From: Paraburkholderia solisilvae
Lineage (GTDB): Bacteria > Pseudomonadota > Gammaproteobacteria > Burkholderiales > Burkholderiaceae
Assembly: GCF_902859875.1 (NCBI RefSeq)
Contig: NZ_CADIKF010000029.1
Coordinates: 1 to 64,000, forward strand
DNA length: 64,000 bases
Reading direction: 5' to 3'
The notes beneath the pieces are model-generated. The model saw nothing but the letters and a program-made list of their open reading frames with translations, was not told where the DNA came from and ran no database searches. This document shows, one piece after another, positions 18,789-28,547 of this stretch (position 1 is its first letter; each line of letters opens with the position of its first letter). The position numbers were made by a program, and so were the translations under genes.

Positions 18789-18864
18789 AGACACACGTTG
18801 CGGAATCCGCAGCGAAATTGCTTGTTGAAACCGATACGCGTCACCGCGCGCAAAGGAACACATC

Positions 18865-19764
18865 ATGAACAAAGTCATCCTGATCACCGGCGCATCGAGC
18901 GGCTTCGGCCGCCTCACCGCTGAAGCGCTCGCCAAAGCCGGCCACACCGTCTATGCGTCAATGCGTAACACGACTGGCAAAAATGCACCGATCGTCACGC
19001 AAATGGCGGAATTCTCGCGAACGCATCATGCCGATTTGCGCACGATCGAACTGGATGTGCAATCGCAGAGCTCGGTGGACACGGCCGTCGAGCGGATCGT
19101 CGCGCACGCCGGCCGCATCGACGTCGTGATGCACAACGCCGGCCATATGGTGTTCGGGCCCGCCGAAGCGTTCACGCCGGAGCAATATGCGCAGCTGTAT
19201 GACGTCAATGTGCTCAGCACCCAGCGCGTGAATCGCGCGGTGCTGCCGCATCTGCGCCGGCAGGGCCGCGGTCTTCTCGTGTGGGTATCGAGCAGCAGCT
19301 CGGCCGGCGGCACGCCGCCGTATCTCGCACCGTACTTTGCCGCGAAGGCCGCCATGGATGCGATTGCCGTGCAGTACGCACGCGAGCTGTCCCGCTGGGG
19401 CATCGAGACGTCGATCGTCGTGCCCGGCGCATTCACGAGCGGCACCCAGCACTTCACGCACGCCGGCACGCCTGCCGACGCGGCGCGCGCGGCCGAATAC
19501 GAGAGCGGCCCTTACGCCGGTTTCGGCGCGCAGATCCAGCAGGCGTTCAGTGCGATCGTGCCGCCCGATGCGGATGCGAGTCTGGTGGCCGATGCGATCG
19601 TCGAGGTCGTCAATGCGCCATTCGGCAAACGGCCGTTTCGCGTGTACGTCGACCCAACTGAAGATGGCGCAGAAGTTGGGTTCACGGTAATCGATCGTGT
19701 GCGCACCGAGATGCTGCATCGGGTCGGCATGTCGGACCTGCTCAAGCCGCGCACGTCGACGTAA
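18865..19764 (+). CDS. Short-chain dehydrogenase/reductase (second)
   Basis: 299 residues with T-G-A-S-S-G-F-G (8-15), N-A-G, and a Y-F-A-A-K active site. The Arg in S-M-R-N-T after strand two suggests NADP binding. It is longer than the first SDR, with a C-terminal extension after the substrate loop. It follows the first SDR by 76 bp, with an aaagga ribosome site, so it may be co-transcribed. Substrate is unknown. Confidence 0.92.
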   Translation: MNKVILITGASSGFGRLTAEALAKAGHTVYASMRNTTGKNAPIVTQMAEFSRTHHADLRTIELDVQSQSSVDTAVERIVAHAGRIDVVMHNAGHMVFGPAEAFTPEQYAQLYDVNVLSTQRVNRAVLPHLRRQGRGLLVWVSSSSSAGGTPPYLAPYFAAKAAMDAIAVQYARELSRWGIETSIVVPGAFTSGTQHFTHAGTPADAARAAEYESGPYAGFGAQIQQAFSAIVPPDADASLVADAIVEVVNAPFGKRPFRVYVDPTEDGAEVGFTVIDRVRTEMLHRVGMSDLLKPRTST

Positions 19765-19776
19765 AAAACATGGCAT

Positions 19777-19819
19777 GCGGTAGCGGTTCGTACGATACGT
19801 GCCGCTTCCGCAAGGCCAT
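19777..19819 (+). terminator. Probable intrinsic terminator after the SDR genes
   Basis: Arms gcggtagcgg (19777-19786) and ccgcttccgc (19802-19811) pair with one mismatch around a 15-nt loop. A short T run follows a few bases later. It lies just after the second SDR stop. Confidence 0.45.
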
Positions 19820-19973
19820 TTTTACGGTACTTTCATGACGAATCGAAGCGAAGTGCTGACGTCGATAACACGCCAGTTCAAATTAGCATATAGTCCAAAC
19901 TGATTCTTCCATCACATCTGGATATCGCGTTTTGAACGCATGTCCGCACGCCATTCACTCGCTACTTCCATCG

Positions 19974-21008
19974 ATGCGCAGCCTAGCTTTTCTCATCTTT
20001 CCGGGTGTCCAGGCCCTCGACGTTTTCGGCCCCACCGATGTCTTTTCGGAAGCAAATGTTTTCCTTCCGCCAGAATCCCACTACCAGGTCCGGCTGATTT
20101 CCACAGAGCGCGGCGCACTGCCGTGCTCGAGCGGTTTGCGCATTCACGCGGACCAGCATTTCAGCGAGGCCGATCAATATCATGATCTGCTGCTTGTGCC
20201 GGGCGGTCCGGGGCTGGTGCGCCGCCCGCTCGACGATGCGGTGCATGACTGGGTAAAACGCGCGAGCCGCGGCGCGCAACGCTTCGGGGCAATCTGCAAC
20301 GGCACGTTGACGCTCGCGCGCGCGGGTCTGCTCGACGGCCGCAGCGTGACCACGCACTGGAGCAATGCAGCGGCGCTCGCTGCGCTCTGTCCGACCGCGC
20401 GTGTCGAGTCCGACCGCATCTTTCTGCAGGATGGCGATCTTTATACGTCGGCCGGCGTAACCGCCGGCATCGACCTGTCGCTGCACCTGCTCGCGCAGGA
20501 TCATGGGCCGGAGATCGCGTTGCGCGTCGCAAAACGCATGGTCGTGTTTCTGCAACGCGCGGGCGGCCAGTCGCAATTCAGCCCGTATCTGACGCCGTAT
20601 GCGGATGCGTCGTCGCCGATCGCCCAGGTGCAGCAGTATGTGCTCGGGCATCTGGCGGACGACCTCAGCATCACGGTGCTGGCATCGGTAGCGAAGATGA
20701 GCATGCGTCACTTCTCGCGCGTCTTTGCACGCGAGGCGCGTGCGACGCCGGCTGAGTTCGTCGAGAGCGCGCGCATCGATGCGGCGCGCGCGATGCTGGA
20801 GAACAGCTCCGCACCGTTGAAGACGATCGCGTACCGCTGCGGCCTGCGCGACGCGCATCATCTGCGTGCGGTGTTCAAGCGGCGCCTCGGCATTACGCCG
20901 CAGCAATACCGCTTGCACTTCGGTACGTCCGACACCGGGCTGGCAGCCGCGCCGGTCTTGCCGCCGCCCGTCTCGAACGACCTCGCCGCCACCGCCGGCG
21001 TCGGCTGA
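19974..21008 (+). CDS. GlxA-type transcriptional regulator (DJ-1/PfpI domain + AraC HTH)
   Basis: 344 residues from the ATG at 19974; a TTG at 19932 in frame would add 14 residues, and neither has a clear ribosome site. The N-terminal half is a DJ-1/PfpI-like domain (F-L-I-F-P-G-V-Q-A-L-D-V-F-G-P, L-L-V-P-G-G-P-G, then G-A-I-C-N-G with Cys108). The C-terminal half has the AraC-family double HTH ending with G-I-T-P-Q-Q-Y-R. Regulators of this kind often control amine or quaternary-ammonium catabolism; no such target is adjacent, so the regulon is unknown. Confidence 0.9.
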   Translation: MRSLAFLIFPGVQALDVFGPTDVFSEANVFLPPESHYQVRLISTERGALPCSSGLRIHADQHFSEADQYHDLLLVPGGPGLVRRPLDDAVHDWVKRASRGAQRFGAICNGTLTLARAGLLDGRSVTTHWSNAAALAALCPTARVESDRIFLQDGDLYTSAGVTAGIDLSLHLLAQDHGPEIALRVAKRMVVFLQRAGGQSQFSPYLTPYADASSPIAQVQQYVLGHLADDLSITVLASVAKMSMRHFSRVFAREARATPAEFVESARIDAARAMLENSSAPLKTIAYRCGLRDAHHLRAVFKRRLGITPQQYRLHFGTSDTGLAAAPVLPPPVSNDLAATAGVG

Positions 21009-21306
21009 TACGCCGACGCCCTGGCGCGATGCGCTCCGGGCGAGAAGCGTTGCGTTCACGCCGGGCGTGTGTCGAACGTGTCGATCTTGCGGCCGACGCG
21101 GCCGATGGTGCTGATGGTGCTGATGATATGAAGGCCGGCTGGCGCGCGCCGCCGGCGCGGTCGCCGGCGGCATGCGCTTATTTATTGTTTTCAGGCCATC
21201 GCGACGCCGCGCGGCAAAACGGGACGTGCGTCCATTCGTTCGTTCTCGATATGGAAACGACCCTTTCCATTACGCGATACCTGTGCAGCCGCCGTGCGCA
21301 CGCAGC

Positions 21307-22416
21307 TCACACCTCTTCGTTCTCCGCCGCATCCGCATGCATCACGACGCAGTTGCGTCCTCTGCGCTTCGCTTCGTATAACGCACGATCCGCCGACTCG
21401 ATCAGCGAAGTCATCGCCGAACCGGGCGCCGGCACCGTGGTCGCGCCGCCGATGCTGACCGTCACGTGCTGCGCGGCCGATGAATTGCGATGCGGCAACG
21501 CAAGCGCGGCGATCTCGCGACGAATCTTTTCCGCCAGCAGCTTGCCACCGCCCGCGGAGGTGCCCGGCAACGCGACCAGAAATTCCTCGCCACCGTAGCG
21601 CGCGGCGATATCGCCCGGCCGCCCAAGGCAGCCTTCGACGGTCGCCGCGATGCGCTTGAGCACTTCGTCGCCGGCCACGTGCCCGTATGTATCGTTGTAC
21701 TGCTTGAAATTGTCGACGTCGATCATCAGCAGCGACATCTGCGTCTGCTCGCGCGCGCAGCGCCGCCATTCGGCCGCCAGATACTCGTCGAGATAGCGCC
21801 GGTTCGACAGGCCCGTCAGTCCGTCCGAATGCGTGAGGCGCCGCAGCTCGAGATTGGCCTCGAGCAGTTGCTGCTGCGATTGCCGCAGCGCGCGGTACGC
21901 CTCATCGCGTTGCAGCAGATTCACGAACGAGCGCGAGTGATAGCGCACGCGCGCGACCAGTTCGATGCGATCCGGCAGCTTCACCAGATAGTCGTTTGCA
22001 CCGGCCGCGAATGCGGCGCTTTTGATCACCGGCTCCTCTTTCGCGGACAGCACGATGATCGGCACGTCGCGCGTCGCCGGTGTGCTGCGGTATGCCTTCA
22101 CGAGCGTGAGCCCGTCGACGCCCGGCATCACGAGGTCCTGCAGAATCACCGTGGGCCGCGTGTAGATCACGGCTTTCATCGCCTCTTCGGCTTTCGCGCA
22201 ATAGTGAAAGTCGATCCCGTCCTCACCGGCGAGCGCTTGCCGCACCGCTTCCGCGACGATCGCCTGGTCGTCGACCAGCAGCACCATGGCCGGCACGTCG
22301 GCGGCAGGCGGCGTATCGAGCGCGGCGCGCGCGGCCTCGAGTGCGGCGTTGGCTTCATCGGCCACGGTGCGCGGATCGTGAGCGCCGGTGTGTTCGATTT
22401 CCATATGTGTACCCAT
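21307..22416 (-). CDS. wspR: WspR-type diguanylate cyclase response regulator
   Basis: 369 residues from the ATG at 22416 (an ATG at 22404 is also possible). A receiver domain at about 44-165 has phosphoacceptor Asp94, and a GGDEF domain follows with G-G-E-E-F at 275-279. An R-P-G-D at 266-269, five residues before G-G-E-E-F, is the inhibitory I-site. It is the output of the Wsp system: phosphorylation by WspE raises c-di-GMP, promoting biofilm. It is the last gene of the seven-gene operon, 63 bp after wspF. Confidence 0.95.
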   Translation of the reverse strand: MGTHMEIEHTGAHDPRTVADEANAALEAARAALDTPPAADVPAMVLLVDDQAIVAEAVRQALAGEDGIDFHYCAKAEEAMKAVIYTRPTVILQDLVMPGVDGLTLVKAYRSTPATRDVPIIVLSAKEEPVIKSAAFAAGANDYLVKLPDRIELVARVRYHSRSFVNLLQRDEAYRALRQSQQQLLEANLELRRLTHSDGLTGLSNRRYLDEYLAAEWRRCAREQTQMSLLMIDVDNFKQYNDTYGHVAGDEVLKRIAATVEGCLGRPGDIAARYGGEEFLVALPGTSAGGGKLLAEKIRREIAALALPHRNSSAAQHVTVSIGGATTVPAPGSAMTSLIESADRALYEAKRRGRNCVVMHADAAENEEV

Positions 22417-22485
22417 CTGCAAAATGTATCTGTGCGTGTGTGTGGTGTGGTGTTGTGCCGTAACGCGTTACGTCGTATTCGAGGG

Positions 22486-23499
22486 TCACCGTTTCACCAG
22501 TGCCGCGAGTTCGCCTGCCACGCGATCGAGCGCGAGGATGCGGCGTGCGGCGCCGAGCGCGGCCGCCGCTTTCGGCATCCCGTAGACCGCGCTCGTCGCC
22601 TGGTCCTGCGCGATCGTTTCATAACCTTTTGCGCGCATCGCCTTGAGCCCTGCCGCGCCGTCGCGGCCCATGCCGGTCAGCAGCACGCCGGCCGCTTCCC
22701 CGGCCCAATGCTCGACCACGCTCTGAAAAAAAACATCCACCGAAGGCCGGTACGGCGTCTGCACCGGATCGCGCGTATAGCGCAGCAAGCCGCCGCGGGT
22801 CAGGCATAGATGGTCGTTCGTCGCGGCGAGCAGCGCTTCACCGGCGCGCGGCCGGTCGCCATCGCGCGCGACCCGCACCGGCAACGGCGTCTGTCCGTCG
22901 AGCCACTCGGCCATCCCTTGTGCAAACGCCTGATCGACGTGCTGGACGATCACGATGGGCGCATCGAAGCCCGCGGGCAAGTCGCCGAGCACCACTGCGA
23001 GCGCGGCCGGCCCGCCGGCCGACGCGCCGATCGCGATGAGCCACGGCGCGTCCGCGCCGCTGGCCTCGGCCGCCTGAACCGGCGCCGCGGGCAACGGCCG
23101 GTTCGCGAGCTGATGACCGATCTGATCGAGTTTCGCGAGCAAGGTCTGTGCCGCTTCGTGCGCATCGCCGCCGCCTGCGAGCGTCGGCGTATCGACCGCG
23201 TCGAGCGCGCCCGCACCCATCGCTTCATAGACGCGCGACGCATTCGCGCCGACGCTGCTCGTCACGACGAGAATCGGGCACGGCGCGCGCGCCATGATGC
23301 GGCGCGTCGCTTCGACGCCATCGAGCTTCGGCATGATCAGGTCCATCAGCACGATGTCCGGCGGCTGTGCGATGCAAAAATCCACGGCCTGCTCGCCATC
23401 GGCCGCGACCCACAGCACGCGATGCTCGGTACGGCGCGCAATGGCACGGCGCAATGATTCGACGGCTAACGGCAGATCGTTCGCAATCCCGATGTTCAT
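22486..23499 (-). CDS. wspF: WspF protein-glutamate methylesterase (CheB-like)
   Basis: 337 residues. Receiver domain with Asp53, a linker, then a CheB methylesterase domain with the catalytic triad Ser160 (G-A-S-A-G-G), His187 (Q-H-V-D) and Asp280 (G-M-G-R-D-G). It removes methyl groups from WspA to reset signalling; loss of WspF in Pseudomonas gives wrinkly, c-di-GMP-high colonies. Its ATG overlaps the wspE stop by 4 bp (ATGA). Confidence 0.95.
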   Translation of the reverse strand: MNIGIANDLPLAVESLRRAIARRTEHRVLWVAADGEQAVDFCIAQPPDIVLMDLIMPKLDGVEATRRIMARAPCPILVVTSSVGANASRVYEAMGAGALDAVDTPTLAGGGDAHEAAQTLLAKLDQIGHQLANRPLPAAPVQAAEASGADAPWLIAIGASAGGPAALAVVLGDLPAGFDAPIVIVQHVDQAFAQGMAEWLDGQTPLPVRVARDGDRPRAGEALLAATNDHLCLTRGGLLRYTRDPVQTPYRPSVDVFFQSVVEHWAGEAAGVLLTGMGRDGAAGLKAMRAKGYETIAQDQATSAVYGMPKAAAALGAARRILALDRVAGELAALVKR

Positions 23500-26042
23500 T
23501 CTTGCGCCTCGCCGATCAGGTCGCGCACTGCGTCGAGCAGCGCTTCGTCGTGGAAACTGCCTTTCGCGAGATAGTAGTCGGCGCCCGCGTCGAGCCCGCG
23601 GCGGCGATCTTCATCGCGATCCTTGTACGACACGATCATGACCGGCACCGACTTCACCTGCGGATCGTGGCGGATCATCGTGACGAGTTCGATGCCGTCC
23701 ATGCGCGGCATATCGATGTCGGTCACCACCAGGTCGAAGCGCGCGCTTCTGAGCGCATTCCAGCCGTCCATCCCGTCGACCGCGACGGTCACCGCATAGC
23801 CGCGTTTCTCGAGCAGCTTGCGCTCGAGTTCGCGCACGGTCAGCGAATCTTCGACGATCAGCACGTGCTTGCGCGGCACCGCCGCCGCACCGGACGACGC
23901 GCGCACGCGCGCGAGCTGCCCGTCGCGCACCAGTTTGTCGACCGAATGCAGCAGGTCTTCGACGTCGACGATCAGCACCGCTTCGCCGTTATCCATCAGC
24001 GCGGCGGCGGCAATATCCTTGATCTTGCCAAGACGCGCGTCGAGCGGCTGCACGACCAGCATGCGTTCGCCGACGAAGCGCTCGACCGCGATGCCATACA
24101 TGCCGCGCTCGTCGCCGAGCACCACCACCGCCACATGTGCGTCCGGCTCGCCGGCCGCCTCGACGCCGAGCAGTTGATGCGCGGAGACGAGTCCGACCCG
24201 TTTGCCTTCGAACGAAAAATGCTGCTGACCTTCTAGCGTGTCGATATCGACGCGCGCGAGCGCGAGCGTGCGGCGCACATGCGCGAGCGGAAACGCATAG
24301 GCTTCGCCGCCCACTTCGACGAGCAGACTGCGAATCACCGACAGCGTCAGCGGCAGCTGCAGCACGAAGCGCATGCCGCCGCCCGGCTCATTGACGATCC
24401 GCACCGTGCCGCGCACCGCTTTCACCATGTCGTGCACCGCATCGAGCCCGACGCCGCGCCCCGAGACGTCGGTGACCTGCGCGCGCATCGAAAAACCGGG
24501 CAGCAGCAGGAAATCGAGCAACTCGTGCTCGGAAAGACGTGCGACGGTCGCCTCATCGGCGAGGCGGCGGCGCACCACCGCACTGCGCAAGCTGTCGAGA
24601 TCGATGCCCCGCCCGTCGTCGCTGACGCTGATCAGCAGCTTGCCCGCGCTGTGCCGCGCTTCGAGCGTAAGGCTCGCTTCGGGCGGCTTGCCCTGCGCGG
24701 CGCGTTCGTCCGGCGTTTCGATGCCGTGATCGAGCGCGTTGCGCAGCAGATGCCCAAGCGGCGCATCGAGCATGTCGAGAATGTCGCGATCGACCTGCGT
24801 GCCTTCGCCCACGATCGAAAACCGCACCTGTTTGCCGAGTGAGCGCGCAAGGTCGCGCACGATGCGCGGATACACATGAGTCGCGTCGCCGAACGCGCGC
24901 ATCCGGCATTGCAACGCTTCGTCGTAAAGCTGCTGTGCCAGGTTCGTGCTGCGCCGGTCGAAGCGGTCGAGCTCGTCGATCTGCGTCGAGAGTTGTTGCT
25001 GCATCGCGCCGAACGCATCGCGGATGCTGTCGAGCGCGGCGCTGGCGCGCGCATCGAGTTTCACGTCGGACGTCTGCACCAGTGCTTCGTAGACCGTATC
25101 GAGCGCGCGGGCGGCTTCGCGCTGCGTGCGCTTCACGCGCAGCATCGATTCGGAAAACGGCTTCAGCCAGCGCGACTCGACAAGCGACTCGCCGGACAGG
25201 CTCAATAACCGGTCGAGATTGTCGGCCCGCACCCGCAGGATGCGCTCGGGGTCGCGCTGGGCCGGGATGCCGGCGCGCGAGGAAGAAGTGGTGGAAGCTG
25301 CCGAAGCGGCGGCCAGTGGCGCCGGCGCGGATGATGCCGGATGCGCGTGAGCTTGCGGTGAGGCAGCCTGTCCTGTTGACGGCGTCGCGCCTGGCGTGAG
25401 CGACTCAGCCGACCGAAGTGGCCCGAGCGGACCGAGTTGTTCGAACGGCTCCAGAGGTTCGAATGTCTGAAGCGGCGCAACGGGCTCGCCGGCCGATGCT
25501 GTTGTCGTTCGCGTTTGCGCGTCCGCCTGCGCTTGCGCATTCAGCATCGCGATCGCGGCATTGAGCGCGTCATCCGGTGAACCGGCCGCATGCGCCCGCA
25601 GTTCGCCGCTCGCATCCGGTTCGCGAAAAGCCGCCGGCGAACCCGACGCTCCGACGAAGCCGGACAACTGCGCAACGCACGCGTCAATCTCCGCGCGGCT
25701 CGCGCGCACCGCGGGCTGGTCGTCGGCGACGCGCAGCAACAGATCGGCGCCGCGCAGCAATGCATCGATATGCGCCGCCGACAGCGCGAGCGTGCCGCGC
25801 TGCGCGGCGACAAAGCACTCCTCCAGCGCGTTCGCGAGATCGACGCCGTCCTGCAGGCCGATGATGCGCGCCGCGCCTTTCAGCGAATGCGCGGCGCGCA
25901 TGCACGCCTCCAGCGCGGAAAGATCGGTGGATGCGCGTTCGAGCGCAAGCAAGCCATCGGAGAGCACACGCGTCTGCACATGCGCTTCTTCGTTGAAGAG
26001 CTCGAGCAGCGACAGCCGGCTCAGATCGTCGTCGGTGCTCAT
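23496..26042 (-). CDS. wspE: WspE hybrid sensor kinase (CheA-CheY like)
   Basis: 848 residues. The ATG at 26042 overlaps the wspD stop as ATGA. The domains are: Hpt with phosphoacceptor His52 (A-H-S-L-K-G-A-A), a long Pro/Ala/Ser-rich linker (about residues 100-265), dimerisation, HATPase with D-D-G-R-G-I-D, CheW-like, and a C-terminal receiver with Asp775. It phosphorylates WspR and WspF. The linker has low-complexity composition. Confidence 0.95.
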   Translation of the reverse strand: MSTDDDLSRLSLLELFNEEAHVQTRVLSDGLLALERASTDLSALEACMRAAHSLKGAARIIGLQDGVDLANALEECFVAAQRGTLALSAAHIDALLRGADLLLRVADDQPAVRASRAEIDACVAQLSGFVGASGSPAAFREPDASGELRAHAAGSPDDALNAAIAMLNAQAQADAQTRTTTASAGEPVAPLQTFEPLEPFEQLGPLGPLRSAESLTPGATPSTGQAASPQAHAHPASSAPAPLAAASAASTTSSSRAGIPAQRDPERILRVRADNLDRLLSLSGESLVESRWLKPFSESMLRVKRTQREAARALDTVYEALVQTSDVKLDARASAALDSIRDAFGAMQQQLSTQIDELDRFDRRSTNLAQQLYDEALQCRMRAFGDATHVYPRIVRDLARSLGKQVRFSIVGEGTQVDRDILDMLDAPLGHLLRNALDHGIETPDERAAQGKPPEASLTLEARHSAGKLLISVSDDGRGIDLDSLRSAVVRRRLADEATVARLSEHELLDFLLLPGFSMRAQVTDVSGRGVGLDAVHDMVKAVRGTVRIVNEPGGGMRFVLQLPLTLSVIRSLLVEVGGEAYAFPLAHVRRTLALARVDIDTLEGQQHFSFEGKRVGLVSAHQLLGVEAAGEPDAHVAVVVLGDERGMYGIAVERFVGERMLVVQPLDARLGKIKDIAAAALMDNGEAVLIVDVEDLLHSVDKLVRDGQLARVRASSGAAAVPRKHVLIVEDSLTVRELERKLLEKRGYAVTVAVDGMDGWNALRSARFDLVVTDIDMPRMDGIELVTMIRHDPQVKSVPVMIVSYKDRDEDRRRGLDAGADYYLAKGSFHDEALLDAVRDLIGEAQE

Positions 26043-26866
26043 TGCAGGCTCTGCGTCAGCGAGGCGAATACGCGGGCGGCATCGAGCACGCCGACCGTGC
26101 GGTCGCGCCACGCGAGCACGCCCGCCGCGTGCATTGCGCTCGCGCGCGCGAGCGTATCCGGCACCGGTTTCAGCGCGTCGTCCATATAGCGCACGACGCC
26201 GTGCACTTCGTCGACCGGCAACGCGACCGGCTCGCATTGGTGCGCGGCAACGAGCATGCGCGCGTACGCGCCGCTGCGCAGCCCCGTGTTCGTGCCTGGG
26301 TGGACGCCGGCATGCGTCGCAGGCAACGCCGCGCCAGGCTCGAGCCGCAGCAACTCGCCGAGCGACACGGCGACGGTCAATGCGCCTCGCACATTGACGA
26401 GCCCGAGCACGACGCGGTTGCGCCGATGCGGCAGCGCGTGGATCGGGCGCAAGTCTTCGATCTGCCGCAACGCGGCGGTCGGCAACGCGAGCCATTCGTC
26501 TGCGATGCGAAATACGACCACTGAATGTGCTTCGGATGCCTGACGGGTATCGAGCGAAGCGGCGCCGTTTGCGTGGCCGCTGGCGTTTGCCGGGACCGCG
26601 CGCGCATAGGCGGCCGCGCCATCCGGTCTGTCATCCGCGCGCCCTGCAAGCGCGTCGCGCGAGGTGCCGCCGGCGGCGGCGTCAGCGGCATCCGCAAGCG
26701 GCCGGTCGAGCAGGCGCGCCGCCGCGCGTTCGAACACCGGGCAATTCAGGCAGCGCGTCCACTCGGCAAGCGCCGGACACGACTGATCGCCGCGTGTGCC
26801 GATGCGGTTCCAGCAGTCGTCGATCGACATGCCGGAATCCGCAAGATCGCTGGTCCGTTCAGTCAT
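26039..26866 (-). CDS. wspD: WspD CheW-like coupling protein
   Basis: 275 residues from the ATG at 26866, preceded by gagg about 7 nt away. The start overlaps the wspC stop by 8 bp; the end overlaps wspE by 4 bp. The N-terminus has the Cys-containing segment typical of WspD (D-D-C-W-N-R-I-G, then S-C-P-A-L and C-L-N-C-P-V-F), of unknown role. The C-terminal half is a CheW domain (V-V-F-R-I-A-D-E-W-L-A, N-V-R-G). It couples WspA to WspE. Confidence 0.93.
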   Translation of the reverse strand: MTERTSDLADSGMSIDDCWNRIGTRGDQSCPALAEWTRCLNCPVFERAAARLLDRPLADAADAAAGGTSRDALAGRADDRPDGAAAYARAVPANASGHANGAASLDTRQASEAHSVVVFRIADEWLALPTAALRQIEDLRPIHALPHRRNRVVLGLVNVRGALTVAVSLGELLRLEPGAALPATHAGVHPGTNTGLRSGAYARMLVAAHQCEPVALPVDEVHGVVRYMDDALKPVPDTLARASAMHAAGVLAWRDRTVGVLDAARVFASLTQSLQ

Positions 26867-28547
26867 GCAAGCCTCGCGTGCGGCCAATACGGTGTTCCGG
26901 TGTGTCGCGCAGCTCGCGTGCGGCGCGTTCCGCGCGGCGCGTCAGCCGTTCGGCGCCGGCCGCATCGCCGGTCATCTGCAGCAGCGCTGCGAGATGGGTG
27001 AGCGCCTCATAGTGATCGGGCTCGAGATAGAGCGCCTTGCGGTAATAGTCGCCGGCGTCGGCGCCGCGGCCGCGCGCGTCCATGATCAGACCGAGCAGAT
27101 GGAACACCGCCGCTTGCGGGCCGTGCACGACCACGCATTGATTCGCGACGCGCTCGGCCTGATCGAGCCGACCCGCGTCGGCAAGACGGGACGCTTCGGC
27201 GAGCAGCGTCGCGAGCTTCGCGTGCGCATCGGCCGACGCCGCGGCGTGACCGGCCTGCGTGTCCGATGCGGCGGCACGCGACGCTTGCGGCGGCGACTGC
27301 GATGCTGTCGAAAACGGCATCGTGTGTGCGCGCACAGCGCCTGGCGCCGCGACACCGGACGCCGATGCCGATGCCAGCGTCGAAGCCGGTAACGCATGCG
27401 AACCCGGCGATGCACGATGCGCGAGCGCATCCACCGGCGCTGCAACCCGTGGCTGCCGCCCGGGCGGAACCGGCCTGACCGGCCGTACCGGCGCGATCGG
27501 CTCGATGGGTCCGATGGGTCCGATGGGTCCGATGGGTCCGATGGGGCCGATGGGTCCAATGGTTCCGATCGTTCCGACCCGCGGCATGGGCAGCGCGCCC
27601 GCGATGGCGGACGCAATCTGCGCATGCTGTGGCCGCGATGCATCGTCGTGCGTCGAGCGCCGGAATGCGAACGCGAGCGGAATGCGCGCCGGACTGAACG
27701 CATGCCGCATCATCAGACCGGTCTCCGCCGGTCCGACGAACAGCATCCCGTCAGGCGCGAGCCGCGCATCGAGCAGGCGGATCGCGCGATCCTGCGCGTC
27801 GCGGTCGAAGTAGATCAGCACGTTGCGGCAGAAGATAAAGTCGAAGCACGGATCCGCCGGGCGCGGTGCATCGAACAGATTCGCCTGAACGAAGCGGACC
27901 GTATTGCGGACGCGCTCGCTCAACGTAAAACGGGCATCGGCAATGGGTGGCGACAGCGCATCTGAAGCAGCCGCGCCTGAACCCAGCGTGCCTGAGCGAG
28001 GCGCACCCGAGCCGGCCGCGCCTGAACCGGCCGCACTGAAATGCCGTTCGCGAAACTCGAGCGCCCGGCCGCGAAACGAATTGCGCCCATACACGCCGCG
28101 CCGCGCGACCTCGAGCGCGCGCTCGCTGATATCGACTGCGTCGATCGCGAAACGCTCCGGGCCGATCCCCGCATCGAGCAGCGCCATCGCGATCGAATAC
28201 GGTTCCTCGCCGGACGAGCACGGCGCGCTCAGCACCCGCAACACGTGCTGCGGGTTGCGCACGAGCCGCTCGTTCGCGAGCCGCGCAAGCGCGACAAACG
28301 CGTCGCGGTCGCGAAAGAACCAGGTCTCCGGCACCACGATCAGTTCGATCAGCGCCTGCCGTTCGTCACGCGATGCATTCAGCCATTGCCAATACGCGTC
28401 GAGGTCGAGGTCGCCGTCGCGCGTCGCACGCATGCGCGCCCACACCGCGCGCTCGAATGCGTGCACGCCGAGCGTCGGCGCACTGATGCCGGTCTCGCGC
28501 AGGAGCCAGCTTTCGAAGCGAGCGTCGATGCGAGGTTCCGCGTTCAT
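26859..28547 (-). CDS. wspC: WspC CheR-type methyltransferase with TPR tail
   Basis: 562 residues; ATG at 28547 overlaps the wspB stop as ATGA. The N-terminal CheR domain has V-L-S-A-P-C-S-S-G-E-E-P-Y-S and D-F-I-F-C-R-N-V-L-I-Y-F. The S-adenosylmethionine-dependent methyltransferase modifies glutamates of WspA. A low-complexity middle contains Gly-Pro-Ile triplets encoded by a 9-bp repeat (listed separately) and further Ala/Gly-rich repeats. The C-terminus has TPR-like helices (H-L-L-G-L-I-M-D-A-R-G and Y-Y-R-K-A-L-Y-L-E-P). The linker is unusually repetitive for WspC. Confidence 0.95.
   Translation of the reverse strand: MNAEPRIDARFESWLLRETGISAPTLGVHAFERAVWARMRATRDGDLDLDAYWQWLNASRDERQALIELIVVPETWFFRDRDAFVALARLANERLVRNPQHVLRVLSAPCSSGEEPYSIAMALLDAGIGPERFAIDAVDISERALEVARRGVYGRNSFRGRALEFRERHFSAAGSGAAGSGAPRSGTLGSGAAASDALSPPIADARFTLSERVRNTVRFVQANLFDAPRPADPCFDFIFCRNVLIYFDRDAQDRAIRLLDARLAPDGMLFVGPAETGLMMRHAFSPARIPLAFAFRRSTHDDASRPQHAQIASAIAGALPMPRVGTIGTIGPIGPIGPIGPIGPIGPIEPIAPVRPVRPVPPGRQPRVAAPVDALAHRASPGSHALPASTLASASASGVAAPGAVRAHTMPFSTASQSPPQASRAAASDTQAGHAAASADAHAKLATLLAEASRLADAGRLDQAERVANQCVVVHGPQAAVFHLLGLIMDARGRGADAGDYYRKALYLEPDHYEALTHLAALLQMTGDAAGAERLTRRAERAARELRDTPEHRIGRTRGLHD
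27495..27575. repeat. 9-bp repeat in wspC encoding a Gly-Pro-Ile linker
   Basis: Nine 9-bp units; seven match gatgggtcc on the plus strand with at most two changes, and four at 27504-27539 are identical. On the coding (minus) strand they read as Gly-Pro-Ile triplets. Because the unit is a multiple of three, copy changes would not shift the frame. It lies between the methyltransferase and the TPR tail. Confidence 0.85.
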
